A DNA stretch of 64,000 bases from Salinarimonas ramus (GTDB lineage: Bacteria > Pseudomonadota > Alphaproteobacteria > Rhizobiales > Beijerinckiaceae). The notes under the pieces are model-generated. The model made no database searches and was not told the DNA's origin. It saw only the letters and a program-made list of their open reading frames with translations. Location: positions 62,001 to 126,000 of the forward strand of contig NZ_BMMF01000001.1 in NCBI RefSeq assembly GCF_014645695.1, in the 5' to 3' direction. Positions 8,803 through 19,315 of this stretch are shown piece after piece (position 1 is the stretch's first letter; every line of letters starts with the position of its first letter). A program made the translations under genes and the position numbers.

Positions 8803-9494
8803 GGCCGGCGCCGGCGATCGCGGCGCAGCTCGCCCACGATCTCGCCGAGCACCGAGACCGCGATCTCGGCGGGCGACACGGCGCCGATGTCGAGCCCGAT
8901 CGGCGCATGGATGCGCGCGATGGCGGCCTCGTCGAACCCCGCATCGCGCAGCCGCTCGACGCGCCGCGCATGCGTCTTCTTCGACCCGAGCGCGCCGATG
9001 TAGAAGCACTCCGCGCGAAGGCCCGCATCGAGGGCGGGATCGTCGATCTTCGGATCGTGGGTCAACGCCACGAGAGCGGTGTAGCGGTCGAGCGGACGGC
9101 TCGCCAGAGCCTCGTCGGGCCACACGTCGAGCAGCTCGACGTTCGGAAACCGCTCGGGCGTCGCGAAGGCGGTGCGCGGGTCGACGATGGTGACGTCGAA
9201 GCCGGCGATTCGCGCCATGGGTGCGAGCGCCTGCGAGATGTGGACGGCGCCGATCACCAGGATGCGCGTCGGCGGGACCTGGACGTTGAGGAAGACCTCG
9301 CCTTCCGGGCTCTCGGCGACGATGCCGGACTTGCCGCGACGCAGCGCATCGTGGAGCGCGCCCGCGAGCGGATCCGCGTCGATCTCCGCCTCGCGCACGA
9401 GCCGCTGCTCGCCGCTCGCGAGATTGGTGACGAGGATCGCCGCGCGGCGGGCGGCGCGCTCGGCGTTGAGGGCGGTGAGGAGAGGAAGCTTCAT
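8799..9494 (-). CDS. XdhC-family protein, Rossmann (C-terminal type) half
   Basis: The 231-residue protein matches the C-terminal Rossmann domain of XdhC/CoxF (RILVIGAVHISQALAPMARIAGFDVTIVDPR, ALVALTHDPKIDDPAL, FYIGALGSKKTHARR, GLDIGAVSPAEIAVSVLGEIV). XdhC proteins bind the molybdenum cofactor, help sulfurate it and insert it into hydroxylases. The ATG is preceded 9 nt upstream by AAGGAG that belongs to the end of the intergenic repeat at 9504-9701. The N-terminal XdhC half is encoded separately just upstream, so the two probably act together. Confidence 0.88.
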   Translation of the reverse strand: MKLPLLTALNAERAARRAAILVTNLASGEQRLVREAEIDADPLAGALHDALRRGKSGIVAESPEGEVFLNVQVPPTRILVIGAVHISQALAPMARIAGFDVTIVDPRTAFATPERFPNVELLDVWPDEALASRPLDRYTALVALTHDPKIDDPALDAGLRAECFYIGALGSKKTHARRVERLRDAGFDEAAIARIHAPIGLDIGAVSPAEIAVSVLGEIVGELRRDRRRRP

Positions 9495-9503
9495 GGCGAG
9501 ATT

Positions 9504-9701
9504 CTCCTTCCCAGTAGGGGAAGGTGGCACCGGCGTGAGCCGGTGACGGATGGGGCGCGGCGCGCGAGCGACGCGTTCCGCGAAGCGGAAACCGCGGTGT
9601 CCGCTGCCGCCGTCGCTCTTCGGCTTCGCCGAACGCGCGTTCCGCGCGCCCCATCCGTCTCGGCGCTGCGCGCCGATCCACCTTCCCCTACAGGGAAGGA
9701 G
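9504..9701. repeat. paired inverted intergenic repeat between the two XdhC genes
   Basis: Two arms of about 55 nt (9504-9558 and 9647-9701) are imperfect inverted copies. The left begins CTCCTTCCC then AGTAGGGGAAGGTGG; the right ends CCACCTTCCCC then TACAGGGAAGGAG, and each has GACGGATGGGGC or its complement inside. The loop contains TTCGGC-TTC-GCCGAA. The same family occurs at 11321-11482 and 34720-34899. Confidence 0.85.
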
Positions 9702-9729
9702 AATGCGCTGCACCGGCCCGTAGCGCCCC

Positions 9730-10071
9730 TCATTCCACCCGCTCCACATATACCCGTATCCGCCCGCCGCAGGAGAGGCCGACGCGCCAGGCGGTCTCGT
9801 CGGCGACGCCGAACTCGAGCATTCTCGGCGCGCCGCTCTCGATGACGTCGAGCGCGTCCGAGATGACGGCGCCCTCCACGCAGCCGCCGGAGACCGAGCC
9901 GAGAAAATCACCTTCCTCGTCGATGACGAGGTGGGAGCCCACCGGGCGCGGGGCCGAGCCCCAGGTCTCGACCACGGTGGCGATGGCGACGCCGCGGCCG
10001 GCCTCGCGCCAGGCCTGGGCGGCTGCGAGGATGTCCTCGTCGGTGGCGACGGGCGTCGCTGCGTCGGTCAT
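9730..10071 (-). CDS. XdhC-family protein, N-terminal (XdhC_CoxI) half
   Basis: The 113-residue protein corresponds to the N-terminal XdhC_CoxI domain: ILAAAQAWREAGRGVAIATVVETWGSAPRPVGSHLV, then the conserved GSVSGGCVEGAV, and near the end VGLSCGGRIRVYVE. The start is fixed by AAGGAGGT upstream of ATG; a longer in-frame start overlaps coxE. In many genomes this domain is fused to the Rossmann domain, but here it is a separate gene separated by 235 nt of repeat. It probably handles cofactor loading of CoxL (CoxF-like). Confidence 0.9.
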   Translation of the reverse strand: MTDAATPVATDEDILAAAQAWREAGRGVAIATVVETWGSAPRPVGSHLVIDEEGDFLGSVSGGCVEGAVISDALDVIESGAPRMLEFGVADETAWRVGLSCGGRIRVYVERVE

Positions 10072-10090
10072 GGCGGACCTCCTTCGTTCG

Positions 10091-11311
10091 TCAAGCGACC
10101 GCACGCAGCCAGGTGCGCGGGTCGGCGTCGCGGGAGCGGCTGGCGGAGAGCGCGTCGCAGAGCGTCTCCATGCTCCCGATATTGTGGATTGGCCGAAATT
10201 CGTGGACGTGCGGCAGCATCGCACGGATTCCCGACGCCCGCGCCTCGAAACGCTCGTAGCGCAGGAGCGGGTTGAGCCAGATCAGCCGGCGGCAGGAGCG
10301 CTTCAGGCGGTCCATCTCGAATTCCAGCGTGTCGTCGACGTCGCGCTCCAGCCCGTCGGTGAAGAGCAGCACCGTCGCCCCCTGCCCCAGAACCCGACGC
10401 GACCAGTCGCGGTTGAATCCGTGGAGGCAAGTGGCGATGCGCGTGCCGCCCTCCCAGTCCTTCACCCGCCCCGCCGCGCGGGCGAGCGCCTCGTCCGGAT
10501 CCCGGTTCGCCATCTCGCGGGTGACGTTCGTCAGCCGCGTGGCGAAGACGAAGGAATGGACGCGCCGCCGCCGCTCCGCCATGGCGTGGAGGAAGTGCAG
10601 GAACAGGCGCGAATAATCCGCCATCGAGCCGGATATGTCGAGGAGGGCGACGAGCGGAGGCGGCTTGATCACCGGCGCACGCCAGGCGACGTCGATGGAG
10701 GCTCCGCCGGCGCGCATGGACCGGCGCAGGGTGCGGCGCATGTCGACGACGGCACCCTTCGGGTCGGCGGCGAAGCGGCGCGTGGGACGCACGTCGTTCG
10801 GCAGGTCGAGCGCGGCGATGAGGCGCTTGGCCTTGGCGATCTCGCCGGCGGACATCTGGGAGAAGTCCTTGTCGCGCAAAACTTCGCGGTCGGAGACGGT
10901 GAGGCGCGCGGAGAAGCGCTCCTCCTCCTTCGGCGGCGGGCGCTCCTGCTTGGGCGGATTGAGCCCCGCCTCCACCCGCGCCGCGCCGGCCTTTGGCTTG
11001 TCCTCCGGCTTCTTGGCGCCCGGCGCCATGGGGGACATCTGCTGGATCAGCTTCTCGATCAGCGCCCGGCGCCGCCAGAACAGGCGAAACGCTTGGTCGA
11101 ACAGGATCGTATGCTCATGGCGCTTCACGAAGACGGCGTGCAGCGTCCAGTAGAAGTCCTCGCGCTCCCCGATCCGCGCGGCCTCGACGGCGGCGATAGC
11201 GTCGAGAACGGCACCCGGGCCCACGGGCAGGCCGGCGGCGCGAAGCGCGCGGGCGAAATAGGCGATGTTGTCGGCGAGCTTGCCGGGCGTGGGGTCGGAG
11301 GCGTCAGTCAT
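10091..11311 (-). CDS. coxE: CoxE, von Willebrand factor A-domain protein for CO dehydrogenase maturation
   Basis: The 406-residue protein has an N-terminal helical region, a Pro/Lys-rich linker (about residues 97-130) and a C-terminal VWA domain. The MIDAS metal site is visible as DISGSM (Asp225, Ser227, Ser229), with ATVLLFTDGLERD further on. In Oligotropha carboxidovorans CoxE works with the AAA+ protein CoxD to insert copper and sulfur at the active site. It follows coxD as expected. Its ribosome binding site (GGAGGGGGAG) is the end of an intergenic repeat. Confidence 0.92.
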   Translation of the reverse strand: MTDASDPTPGKLADNIAYFARALRAAGLPVGPGAVLDAIAAVEAARIGEREDFYWTLHAVFVKRHEHTILFDQAFRLFWRRRALIEKLIQQMSPMAPGAKKPEDKPKAGAARVEAGLNPPKQERPPPKEEERFSARLTVSDREVLRDKDFSQMSAGEIAKAKRLIAALDLPNDVRPTRRFAADPKGAVVDMRRTLRRSMRAGGASIDVAWRAPVIKPPPLVALLDISGSMADYSRLFLHFLHAMAERRRRVHSFVFATRLTNVTREMANRDPDEALARAAGRVKDWEGGTRIATCLHGFNRDWSRRVLGQGATVLLFTDGLERDVDDTLEFEMDRLKRSCRRLIWLNPLLRYERFEARASGIRAMLPHVHEFRPIHNIGSMETLCDALSASRSRDADPRTWLRAVA

Positions 11312-11320
11312 GGACGCACT

Positions 11321-11482
11321 CCCCCTCCTTCCCTGTAGGGGAAGGTGGCTCGGCGAAGCCGAGACGGATGGGGCGCGCGGGACGCGCGTTCGGCGAAGCC
11401 GAAACGGACACGGCAGATCGCCGGGCGGACCCCACCCCTAGCCGGCTACGCCGGTATTCCCCTCCCCTACAGGGAGGGAGAG
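11321..11482. repeat. paired inverted intergenic repeat between coxD and coxE
   Basis: The left end CCTCCTTCCC-TGTAGGGGAAGGTGG and right end CCCCTCCCC-TACAGGGAGGGAG are inverted copies. Internal short hairpins include CTCGGC-GAA-GCCGAG and a TTCGGC-GAA-GCCGAA. The right arm carries the variant CCCCACCCCTAGCCGGC, also present at 34847-34898. The left end provides the Shine-Dalgarno sequence of coxE on the minus strand. Confidence 0.85.
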
Positions 11483-11497
11483 GCGCTGCGCATGCCA

Positions 11498-12406
<909 letters not shown>

Positions 12407-12493
12407 GTGAGCGCGGCCTCCTGCAACGCGATCCGGGCAGGCGCACGGAGCGCCCGCCCGGTGAACTTCACGGGACACGAAACGGCGACGCGC

Positions 12494-13297
12494 TCACCGC
12501 GCCGTCGCGGCCTCCACGGCGCGACGGGCCATGACGCCGACCAGGTGCGCACGATACTCCGCATCCGCGTGGATGTCCGCGTTCATCATCGAGACGTCAG
12601 CCTTCATGCCCGCGAGCGACTTCGCGGAGAAGCGCGTCTTCAGCGCCTCCTCGGCCTCGCTCCAGCGGAAGACGCCGTTGGCGCCCGCCCCCGTCACCGC
12701 GACGCGGATCTCCGAGCCACGCTTGGCCACGAACACGCCCGCCAGCGCGTAACGGGAAGCCGGGTTGCGGAACTTGGCGTAGGCCGCCTTGGCCGGCACG
12801 GGGAAGGCGACCTTGGTGATGATCTCGCCTTCCTCGAGCGCGGTGTCGAACATGCCGGTGAAGAAGTCGTCGGCCTCGATCTTGCGCTTGTTGGTGGTGA
12901 TCGTCGCGCCCAGCGCGAGGCAAGCGGCGGGGTAGTCCGCGGCGGGGTCGTTGTTGGCGACCGAGCCGCCGATCGTGCCGCGCGCGCGCACGGCGGGATC
13001 GCCGATGATCTCGGCCATCTCGGCGAGGCCGGGGATCGCCTCGCGGACGACCTCGGAGGTCGCGACCGCCGCATGGGTCGTCATCGCGCCGATGACGACG
13101 GAGCGGCCCTTGCGCTCGATGCCCTTGAGATCGTCGAGGGCACCGAGATCGATCAGGTTCGCGGGCGAGGCGAGACGCTGCTTCATGGTGGGCAGGAGCG
13201 TGTGGCCGCCGGCGAGGATCTTGGCGTCCTCCGCCTTGGCCAGCATGGCGGCCGCCTGCCGCAGGCTCGTCGGCTTGTGGTATTCGAAGGCGTACAT
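12494..13297 (-). CDS. coxM: CoxM, FAD-binding medium subunit of CO dehydrogenase-like hydroxylase
   Basis: The 267-residue flavoprotein belongs to the molybdopterin dehydrogenase FAD-binding family. The FAD motifs AGGHTLLPTMKQ and TIGGSVANNDPAADYPAAC are present, and the C-terminal CO_deh_flav_C domain is complete. It passes electrons from the iron-sulfur subunit to a quinone or other acceptor. It sits 70 nt downstream of coxL in the order S-L-M, which differs from the M-S-L order of classical form I operons. Confidence 0.93.
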   Translation of the reverse strand: MYAFEYHKPTSLRQAAAMLAKAEDAKILAGGHTLLPTMKQRLASPANLIDLGALDDLKGIERKGRSVVIGAMTTHAAVATSEVVREAIPGLAEMAEIIGDPAVRARGTIGGSVANNDPAADYPAACLALGATITTNKRKIEADDFFTGMFDTALEEGEIITKVAFPVPAKAAYAKFRNPASRYALAGVFVAKRGSEIRVAVTGAGANGVFRWSEAEEALKTRFSAKSLAGMKADVSMMNADIHADAEYRAHLVGVMARRAVEAATAR

Positions 13298-13367
13298 GGC
13301 TTCAGTCCTCGAAGGGTCGGGCGTGCGGCGCGCCGCCTCGGGCGCGCCGCTCGGCGAAATCGGATGA

Positions 13368-15731
13368 TCACTCGGCGGCGATGGCCGGGGCCGCCCTGCG
13401 GACCGCGTGCCAGACGGCGCGCGGAGTCGCGGGCATGGCGATGTCCTCGTGGCCGAGCGCGTCGGTGATCGCGTTCATGACCGCCGGCGGCGCGGCGATG
13501 GCGCCGGCTTCGCCGCAGCCCTTGATCCCGAGCGGGTTCGACGGGCAGGGCGTCGAGGTCATGCCGACCTGGAAGGACGGCAGGTCGCCCGCGCGCGGCA
13601 TCTGGTAGTCCATGTAGGACGCCGTCACGAGCTGCCCCGATTCGTCGTAGATCGCGCCTTCCATCAAGGCCTGGCCGACGCCCTGGGCGATGCCGCCGTG
13701 GACCTGGCCCTCGACGATCATCGGGTTGATGACGACGCCGAAATCGTCCACCGCCGTGAAGCGGTCGATCCGGGTCACGCCGGTATCGGGGTCGATCTCG
13801 ACCTCGCAGATGTGGACGCCGGCCGGGAAGGTGAAGTTGGTGGGATCGTAGAACGCCCCCTCCTTCAGCCCCGGCTCGAGATCCTGGCCGGTGAACTTGT
13901 GGGCGATGTAGGCCTGGAGCGACACCTCGCCGAAGGCGAGCGAACGGTCCGTGCCGGCCACCTTGAAGCGTCCTCCCTCGAACTCGATATCGCCCTCCGA
14001 CGCCTCGAGCGCGTAGGCGGCGACCTTCTTGCCCTTGGCGATCACCTTGTCGATCGCCTTCGAGATCGCCGACATGCCCACCGCGCCCGAGCGCGAGCCG
14101 TAGGTACCCATGCCGAACTGCACCTTGTCGGTGTCGCCGTGGACTATGTTCACGGTTTCGATCGGCACGCCGAGCCGGTCCGCGACGAGCTGCGCGAAGG
14201 TGGTCTCGTGGCCCTGGCCATGCGAGTGCGAGCCCGTGAGGACCTCGATGGAGCCCGTCGGGTTCACGCGCACCTCGGCCGATTCCCACAGGCCGATACC
14301 GGCGCCGAGCGAGCCGACCGCCTGCGAGGGGGCGATGCCGCAGGCCTCGATGTAGGACGAGTAGCCCATGCCGCGCAGCTTGCCGCGCTTGGCGCTCTCG
14401 CGCTTGCGCTTGCCGAAGCCCTTCACGTCGGCGATCTCCATCGCCTTCTCGAGCGAGGCAGCGTAGTCGCCGATGTCGTAGTTCATGATGACGGGCGTCT
14501 GGTGCGGGAAGCGCTTGATGTAGTTCTTCTTGCGGAACTTCGCAGGGTCCATGCCCAGCTGGCGCGCCGTCACCTCGACGAGGCGCTCGACGACGTAGGT
14601 CGCCTCCGGCCGGCCGGCGCCGCGATAGGCGTCGACGGGGGCGGTGTTGGTGTAGACGCCGTCCACCTCCGCGTAGATCGCCGGGATGTCGTACTGGCCC
14701 GAGAGCAGCGGCGCGTAGAGGTATGTCGGCACCGAGGACGAGAAGGTCGAAAGATAGGCGCCGAGGTTCGCCACCGTGTGGACGCGAAGCCCGATGATCT
14801 TGCCGTTCTCGTCCACGGCCATCTGCGCGCGGGTGACGTGGTCGCGGCCGTGGGCGTCGGCGAGGAAGGCCTCCGTGCGGTCCGAGGTCCACTTCACCGG
14901 GCGCCCGACCTTCTTCGCCGCCCAGACGCAGACCGTCTCCTCGGCGTAGATGAAGATCTTCGAGCCGAAGCCGCCGCCGACGTCCGGCGCGATCACGCGC
15001 AGCTGGTGCTCGGGCGCGATGCCGATGAAGGCCGACAGCACGAGCCGCGCCAGGTGCGGGTTCTGCGAGGTGGTGTAGAGCGTGTAGCCGCCCGTCCCCG
15101 CATCGTACTCGCCGATGGCCGCGCGGGTCTCGATCGGGTTCGGGACGAGGCGGTTGTTGGTGATGTCGAGCGTCGTCACGTGCTTCGCGCGGGCGAAGGC
15201 CGCCTCGGTCGCCCCTTTCTCGCCGAGATGCCACTCGTAGACGACGTTGTCGGGCGCCTCGTCGTGGACGACGGCGCCGGCGCCCCGGGCCTTGGCGGTG
15301 TCGACCACCGCGGGGAGCGGCTCGTAGTCGACCTCCACGGCTTCCGCGGCGTCGCGCGCCTGCGCCAGCGTCTCGGCGACGACGACGGCGACTTGGTCGC
15401 CGACGTAACGCACCTTGCCCTGCGCCAGCGCGGGATGCGGGCCCGCCTTCATGGGCGTGCCGTCCTTCGAATGGATCATCCAGCCGCAGATCAGGCCGCC
15501 GATCTTGTCGGCCGCGAGATCGTCGCCCGTCAGGATCGCGACCACGCCCGGCATCGCGGCGGCGGCGGACGTGTCGATCGACTTGATGCGGGCGTGCGCG
15601 TACGGCGAGCGCACGAAGGCGGCATGCGCCTGGCCGGGACGCGCGAGATCGTCCGTGTAGCGGCCCTGGCCGGTGATGAAGCGCTGGTCCTCCTTGCGGC
15701 GCACGGGCGCGCCGATACCGGTACTCGTCAT
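13368..15731 (-). CDS. coxL: CoxL-like molybdenum hydroxylase large subunit, form II
   Basis: The 787-residue catalytic subunit has the full aldehyde oxidase/xanthine dehydrogenase architecture, with the Moco motif GGGFGSK and [10 protein letters not shown] near the C-terminus. The active-site loop reads AYRGAGR at residues 368-374, the form II (BMS) signature; true form I CO dehydrogenases have AYxCSFR with the copper-binding cysteine. That cysteine is absent. CO oxidation by form II enzymes is disputed, so the natural substrate is open. The operon nevertheless includes coxD and coxE. Confidence 0.93.
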   Translation of the reverse strand: MTSTGIGAPVRRKEDQRFITGQGRYTDDLARPGQAHAAFVRSPYAHARIKSIDTSAAAAMPGVVAILTGDDLAADKIGGLICGWMIHSKDGTPMKAGPHPALAQGKVRYVGDQVAVVVAETLAQARDAAEAVEVDYEPLPAVVDTAKARGAGAVVHDEAPDNVVYEWHLGEKGATEAAFARAKHVTTLDITNNRLVPNPIETRAAIGEYDAGTGGYTLYTTSQNPHLARLVLSAFIGIAPEHQLRVIAPDVGGGFGSKIFIYAEETVCVWAAKKVGRPVKWTSDRTEAFLADAHGRDHVTRAQMAVDENGKIIGLRVHTVANLGAYLSTFSSSVPTYLYAPLLSGQYDIPAIYAEVDGVYTNTAPVDAYRGAGRPEATYVVERLVEVTARQLGMDPAKFRKKNYIKRFPHQTPVIMNYDIGDYAASLEKAMEIADVKGFGKRKRESAKRGKLRGMGYSSYIEACGIAPSQAVGSLGAGIGLWESAEVRVNPTGSIEVLTGSHSHGQGHETTFAQLVADRLGVPIETVNIVHGDTDKVQFGMGTYGSRSGAVGMSAISKAIDKVIAKGKKVAAYALEASEGDIEFEGGRFKVAGTDRSLAFGEVSLQAYIAHKFTGQDLEPGLKEGAFYDPTNFTFPAGVHICEVEIDPDTGVTRIDRFTAVDDFGVVINPMIVEGQVHGGIAQGVGQALMEGAIYDESGQLVTASYMDYQMPRAGDLPSFQVGMTSTPCPSNPLGIKGCGEAGAIAAPPAVMNAITDALGHEDIAMPATPRAVWHAVRRAAPAIAAE

Positions 15732-15861
15732 GGCATGATCCTCCCAGAACGCCTCTTTGCGGGCGGTTCTTCAAGTCTTGCATGAAATGTCGGCGGAGCC
15801 GCGCAGTGTCGGCGCGATCGATATGGACTCCGGAAGAATGGGATCGTGGGCGCGTGCGCGA

Positions 15862-16359
<498 letters not shown>

Positions 16360-16590
16360 GGGTGTGGTTCCTCCTCTCGCCCGGCGCATTGGCCGGTTGT
16401 ACCGTGCGGTGAGTACCGCCGGATCGGCTTGGACGACGAGAGCGGCCGACGCCGGGATCGGCGACGCGCCACCTTCGAATGCGTCGAATTCGAGTGTGAA
16501 CCGCCCGAAAACGGCGGTCAAGCGGGTGAGGTCGCGACGAAAGGACGATATCCGCGCCGCATCACACGGGATTCTCGAAAGGAAGCGCGA

Positions 16591-17091
16591 TCAGCGCGCC
16601 AGTAGGCGGATCATCCGCACCGCACCGTCACCGTAGGTGGCGAGGGCCGGAGAGACGGCCACGTCCGGCAGGGGCTCGAAGCCGCGGCGCGCCCAGAACG
16701 CCTCCTTACCCGACACCGCCACGAGATCGATGCGCGAAACCTGCGTTCGTGCGCGCGTCTCGAGCCGTTCCAGCGCCGGCGCGGAGAGGCCCCTTCCTTG
16801 CGCAGCCGGTGCGATCGCGAGATCGTGAAGCTGAACCGTGTCGGGCGCTTCCGGCAGCTGCGCGAGCAGCGTGTCGAGGGCGGGCGGCGCCGCGATGGTC
16901 CAGGGATGCGCGATCATGTAGCCGGCAATGGACGCGTTCTCCTCCAGCACGAGGCAGAAGCCGGGCGCCAGCGCGAGGCGCTCGGCGAAGATCTCGGGGC
17001 GCTCGGGATAGGCGGGGTGGACGACCTCCGCGATCTCGATGACCGCCCGCAGATCCTCCCGCCGCATCTCCCGCCAGCGCACCTCGATCAT
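16591..17091 (-). CDS. GNAT family N-acetyltransferase
   Basis: The 166-residue protein starts [14 protein letters not shown] and shows the acetyl-CoA binding motif as [23 protein letters not shown], where the usual GxGxG/A is [15 protein letters not shown] segment near the end is typical of the family. The substrate is unknown. It is divergent from the pcaD-like gene, with 108 nt between the two starts. Confidence 0.85.
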   Translation of the reverse strand: MIEVRWREMRREDLRAVIEIAEVVHPAYPERPEIFAERLALAPGFCLVLEENASIAGYMIAHPWTIAAPPALDTLLAQLPEAPDTVQLHDLAIAPAAQGRGLSAPALERLETRARTQVSRIDLVAVSGKEAFWARRGFEPLPDVAVSPALATYGDGAVRMIRLLAR

Positions 17092-17199
17092 CGCCCGATA
17101 CCGTTTCGCATCCGTCGCCTTCGCCTGCGGCGCGCCCTGGCCTAATCTGCCGGCCGGCGCCCCGCAAGACGGGCGCGGGTCAGACGAGAGGAGTGCGCC

Positions 17200-17982
17200 A
17201 TGACCATCGTCGTCGACGGAATCCGCTTCAACGTCCGGCTCGACGGGCCGGAGACCGCGCCGGTCCTCGTCCTGTCGAACTCGCTGTCCTCGAACCTCGC
17301 CATGTGGGAGCCGCAGATGGCGGCGTTCAGTCAGCGCTACCGCGTGCTGCGCTACGACCAGCGCGGGCACGGCGGGACGCAGGTGTCACCGCGCCCCTTC
17401 ACCATGGATCGCCTGGCGGACGACGTCGTCGGCATCCTCGACGCGCTGGGCATCGCCAAGGCGCATTTCTGCGGCGTCTCCATGGGCGGCATGACCGGCA
17501 TGAGCCTGCTGCGGCGCCATCGCCATCGCATCGACCGCGCGGTCTTGGCCAACACCGCGGCGCAGATGGGCCCGCCGGACCTGTGGAACCAGCGCATCCG
17601 CACCGTGCGCGCAGGCGGCATGGAGGCCGTGGTCCATGCGACCGTCGAGCGCTGGCTCACCGCCGGCTTCCGCGGCTCGTCGCCGGAGGCGGTGGCGATG
17701 ATCCGCAAGATGATCCTCTCGACGCCACCCGAGGGCTACGCCGCCTGCTGCGCTGCGATCCGCGACATGGACCAGCGCGAATCGATCCGCGGCGTGACGA
17801 ACCCCGTCCTCGTGATCATCGGCGCCCACGACCCCGCGACGACGCCGCAGGCCGGCGCCATCGTCGAGGCGGCGATCCCCGGCGCGCGGGCGCTGACGCT
17901 GGACGGCGCGCACCTGACGAACATCGAGCAGCCGCAGGCCTTCTCGCAGGCGGTGATGGACTTCCTCGCCGCGATGCCTTGA
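17200..17982 (+). CDS. pcaD: 3-oxoadipate enol-lactonase-like alpha/beta hydrolase
   Basis: The 260-residue hydrolase has the nucleophile elbow GVSMGG (Ser94), an acid in IIGAHDPAT and the catalytic His in DGAHLTNIEQP. The N-terminal VLSNSLSSNLAMWEPQM with RYDQRGHGGT matches PcaD, which opens 3-oxoadipate enol-lactone in the beta-ketoadipate pathway. GAGAGGAG precedes the ATG by 6 nt. No other pca genes are nearby, so the substrate is inferred from similarity only. Confidence 0.82.
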   Translation: MTIVVDGIRFNVRLDGPETAPVLVLSNSLSSNLAMWEPQMAAFSQRYRVLRYDQRGHGGTQVSPRPFTMDRLADDVVGILDALGIAKAHFCGVSMGGMTGMSLLRRHRHRIDRAVLANTAAQMGPPDLWNQRIRTVRAGGMEAVVHATVERWLTAGFRGSSPEAVAMIRKMILSTPPEGYAACCAAIRDMDQRESIRGVTNPVLVIIGAHDPATTPQAGAIVEAAIPGARALTLDGAHLTNIEQPQAFSQAVMDFLAAMP

Positions 17983-18181
17983 CGCTCGAAACAGCAGGAC
18001 TTACGTCTCATCGCGTTCGCTCACAGGAGCCTTGATGCGAGAGCTTGTCGCCGTGCGCTGACCGGGCCGCGATCGTCGCGGTCCACGAGGCACGCCCGTA
18101 CGCCGATTAGACACCGGACGCCGCGACGCGGCCTTCCGGGGCGGCGGGTGCACGTCCACGCGACACGAGCTCTCCATCATC

Positions 18182-18436
18182 ATGAACGTCTCCAAGCACG
18201 AGCAGCGCGTGCTTCACGCGCTCGCGCAGGGCGGATTCATCCGCCATGTCCGCGACGGCCGCCGCATCGTCGGCGCCGATTGCTTCAACCGGGAAGGTCA
18301 CCGGCTCGCCGGGTTCTCGCTCGACCTGTTCGAGCGCATGCGCAAGCGCGGCCTGATCGCCTCGCGCGGCGGGCTGCCCTATCGCATCTCGCAACGCGGG
18401 CTCGAAGCCGTCCGAGCGCAGCTCGACAATCGGTAA
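18182..18436 (+). CDS. YjhX family protein (toxin-like), orphan
   Basis: The 84-residue protein aligns along its whole length with E. coli YjhX ([49 protein letters not shown]). In E. coli, YjhX is toxic and is paired with the GNAT-type antitoxin YjhQ. No antitoxin gene is adjacent here; the nearest GNAT gene is 1.1 kb away on the other strand. It therefore looks like an orphan or a chromosomally domesticated copy. Its winged-helix-like pattern also allows a DNA-binding role. Confidence 0.85.
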   Translation: MNVSKHEQRVLHALAQGGFIRHVRDGRRIVGADCFNREGHRLAGFSLDLFERMRKRGLIASRGGLPYRISQRGLEAVRAQLDNR

Positions 18437-18501
18437 GAGGTGTCGTCCGCCGCGAGCCGAGGCGTGCGGCAGACGCCCTCCCCCTCTTCGAGCTTGCTTC
18501 G

Positions 18502-19194
18502 TCAGGCGGCGCAGGCGAAGTCGAGCGCGGCCTCGACATGGAGCATCGTCGTGTCGAAGAGCGGCAGAGAGACGTCCTCCTGCGCGAGGAGGAGGCCGAG
18601 CTCGGTGCAGCCCAGGATGATCCCGTCGCAACCACGCCGCGCGTGGCTGGCGACGAGCGCGAGCACGCGCGCCTTCGAGCCGGGCTCGACGACCCCGCGG
18701 CAGAGTTCCTCGTAGATGATCGTGTGGACGAGCGTCCTGCCAGGCCCGTCGGGAACGACCGGCATCGCGCCGTGCACGGCGAGGCGCTCGGTGAGGAACG
18801 GCTCCTCCATGGTGAAGCGCGTCGCGAGCAGGAGCGGCCGGCGCACGCCCGCCCGGCGCAGCGCGAGCCCGGTCGCATCGGCGATGTGCAGGAGGGGCAC
18901 GGGCGCTGCGCGCTCGATCTCGGCGCAGACCTTGTGCATCGTGTTGGTGCACAGGACGAGGGCGTCCGCACCCTGAGCGGCGAGGCCCGCGGCCCCGCTC
19001 GCCATCAGTCGCCCGAGCCCGTCCCAGTCGCCGCGGGCCTGCATCGCCGCGATCGGGGCGAAGTCGAAGGAATGCAGGAGGAGCGGCGCCGAGGAGAGGC
19101 CTCCGCGGCGCGCCCGGACGCCGCGATTGAGCGCCGCGTAATAGAGCGCCGTGCTCTCCCAGCTCATGCCGCCGAGCAGACCGAGCTTCCTCAT
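18502..19194 (-). CDS. aspartate/glutamate racemase family protein
   Basis: The 230-residue protein begins MRKLGLLGGMSWESTALYY and has the two catalytic-cysteine segments LCTNTMHK and LGCTELGLLL. These match the YgeA-type amino-acid racemases, which interconvert L and D forms without PLP. GGAGG lies 6-7 nt upstream of the chosen ATG. It stands alone between yjhX and hemH, both separate units. Substrate preference (Asp, Glu or broad) cannot be read from the sequence. Confidence 0.9.
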   Translation of the reverse strand: MRKLGLLGGMSWESTALYYAALNRGVRARRGGLSSAPLLLHSFDFAPIAAMQARGDWDGLGRLMASGAAGLAAQGADALVLCTNTMHKVCAEIERAAPVPLLHIADATGLALRRAGVRRPLLLATRFTMEEPFLTERLAVHGAMPVVPDGPGRTLVHTIIYEELCRGVVEPGSKARVLALVASHARRGCDGIILGCTELGLLLAQEDVSLPLFDTTMLHVEAALDFACAA

Positions 19195-19315
19195 CGCGCC
19201 CTCCGCGCCGACCCGACAGAGATGAAACTCCCACGGGCGCGAAAAAGGCAAGAGGAATTAAGAGACCAGAAGAAAGTCCCAGCGCGACGCTCGCACTCGG
19301 AGCGGCGTCAGAGGC

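Noticed and set aside
8799-10071. XdhC halves as a single frameshifted gene
   Set aside because: Each half has its own ribosome binding site and start, a stop ends the first, and 235 nt of repeat separate them.
13407-15785. 792-codon open frame on the plus strand
   Set aside because: It is the antisense of coxL, with Arg/Asp/Val-rich low-complexity composition and no known motif.
16591-18436. GNAT gene and yjhX as a toxin-antitoxin pair
   Set aside because: They are on opposite strands and 1.1 kb apart with pcaD between them, so no coupling is visible.
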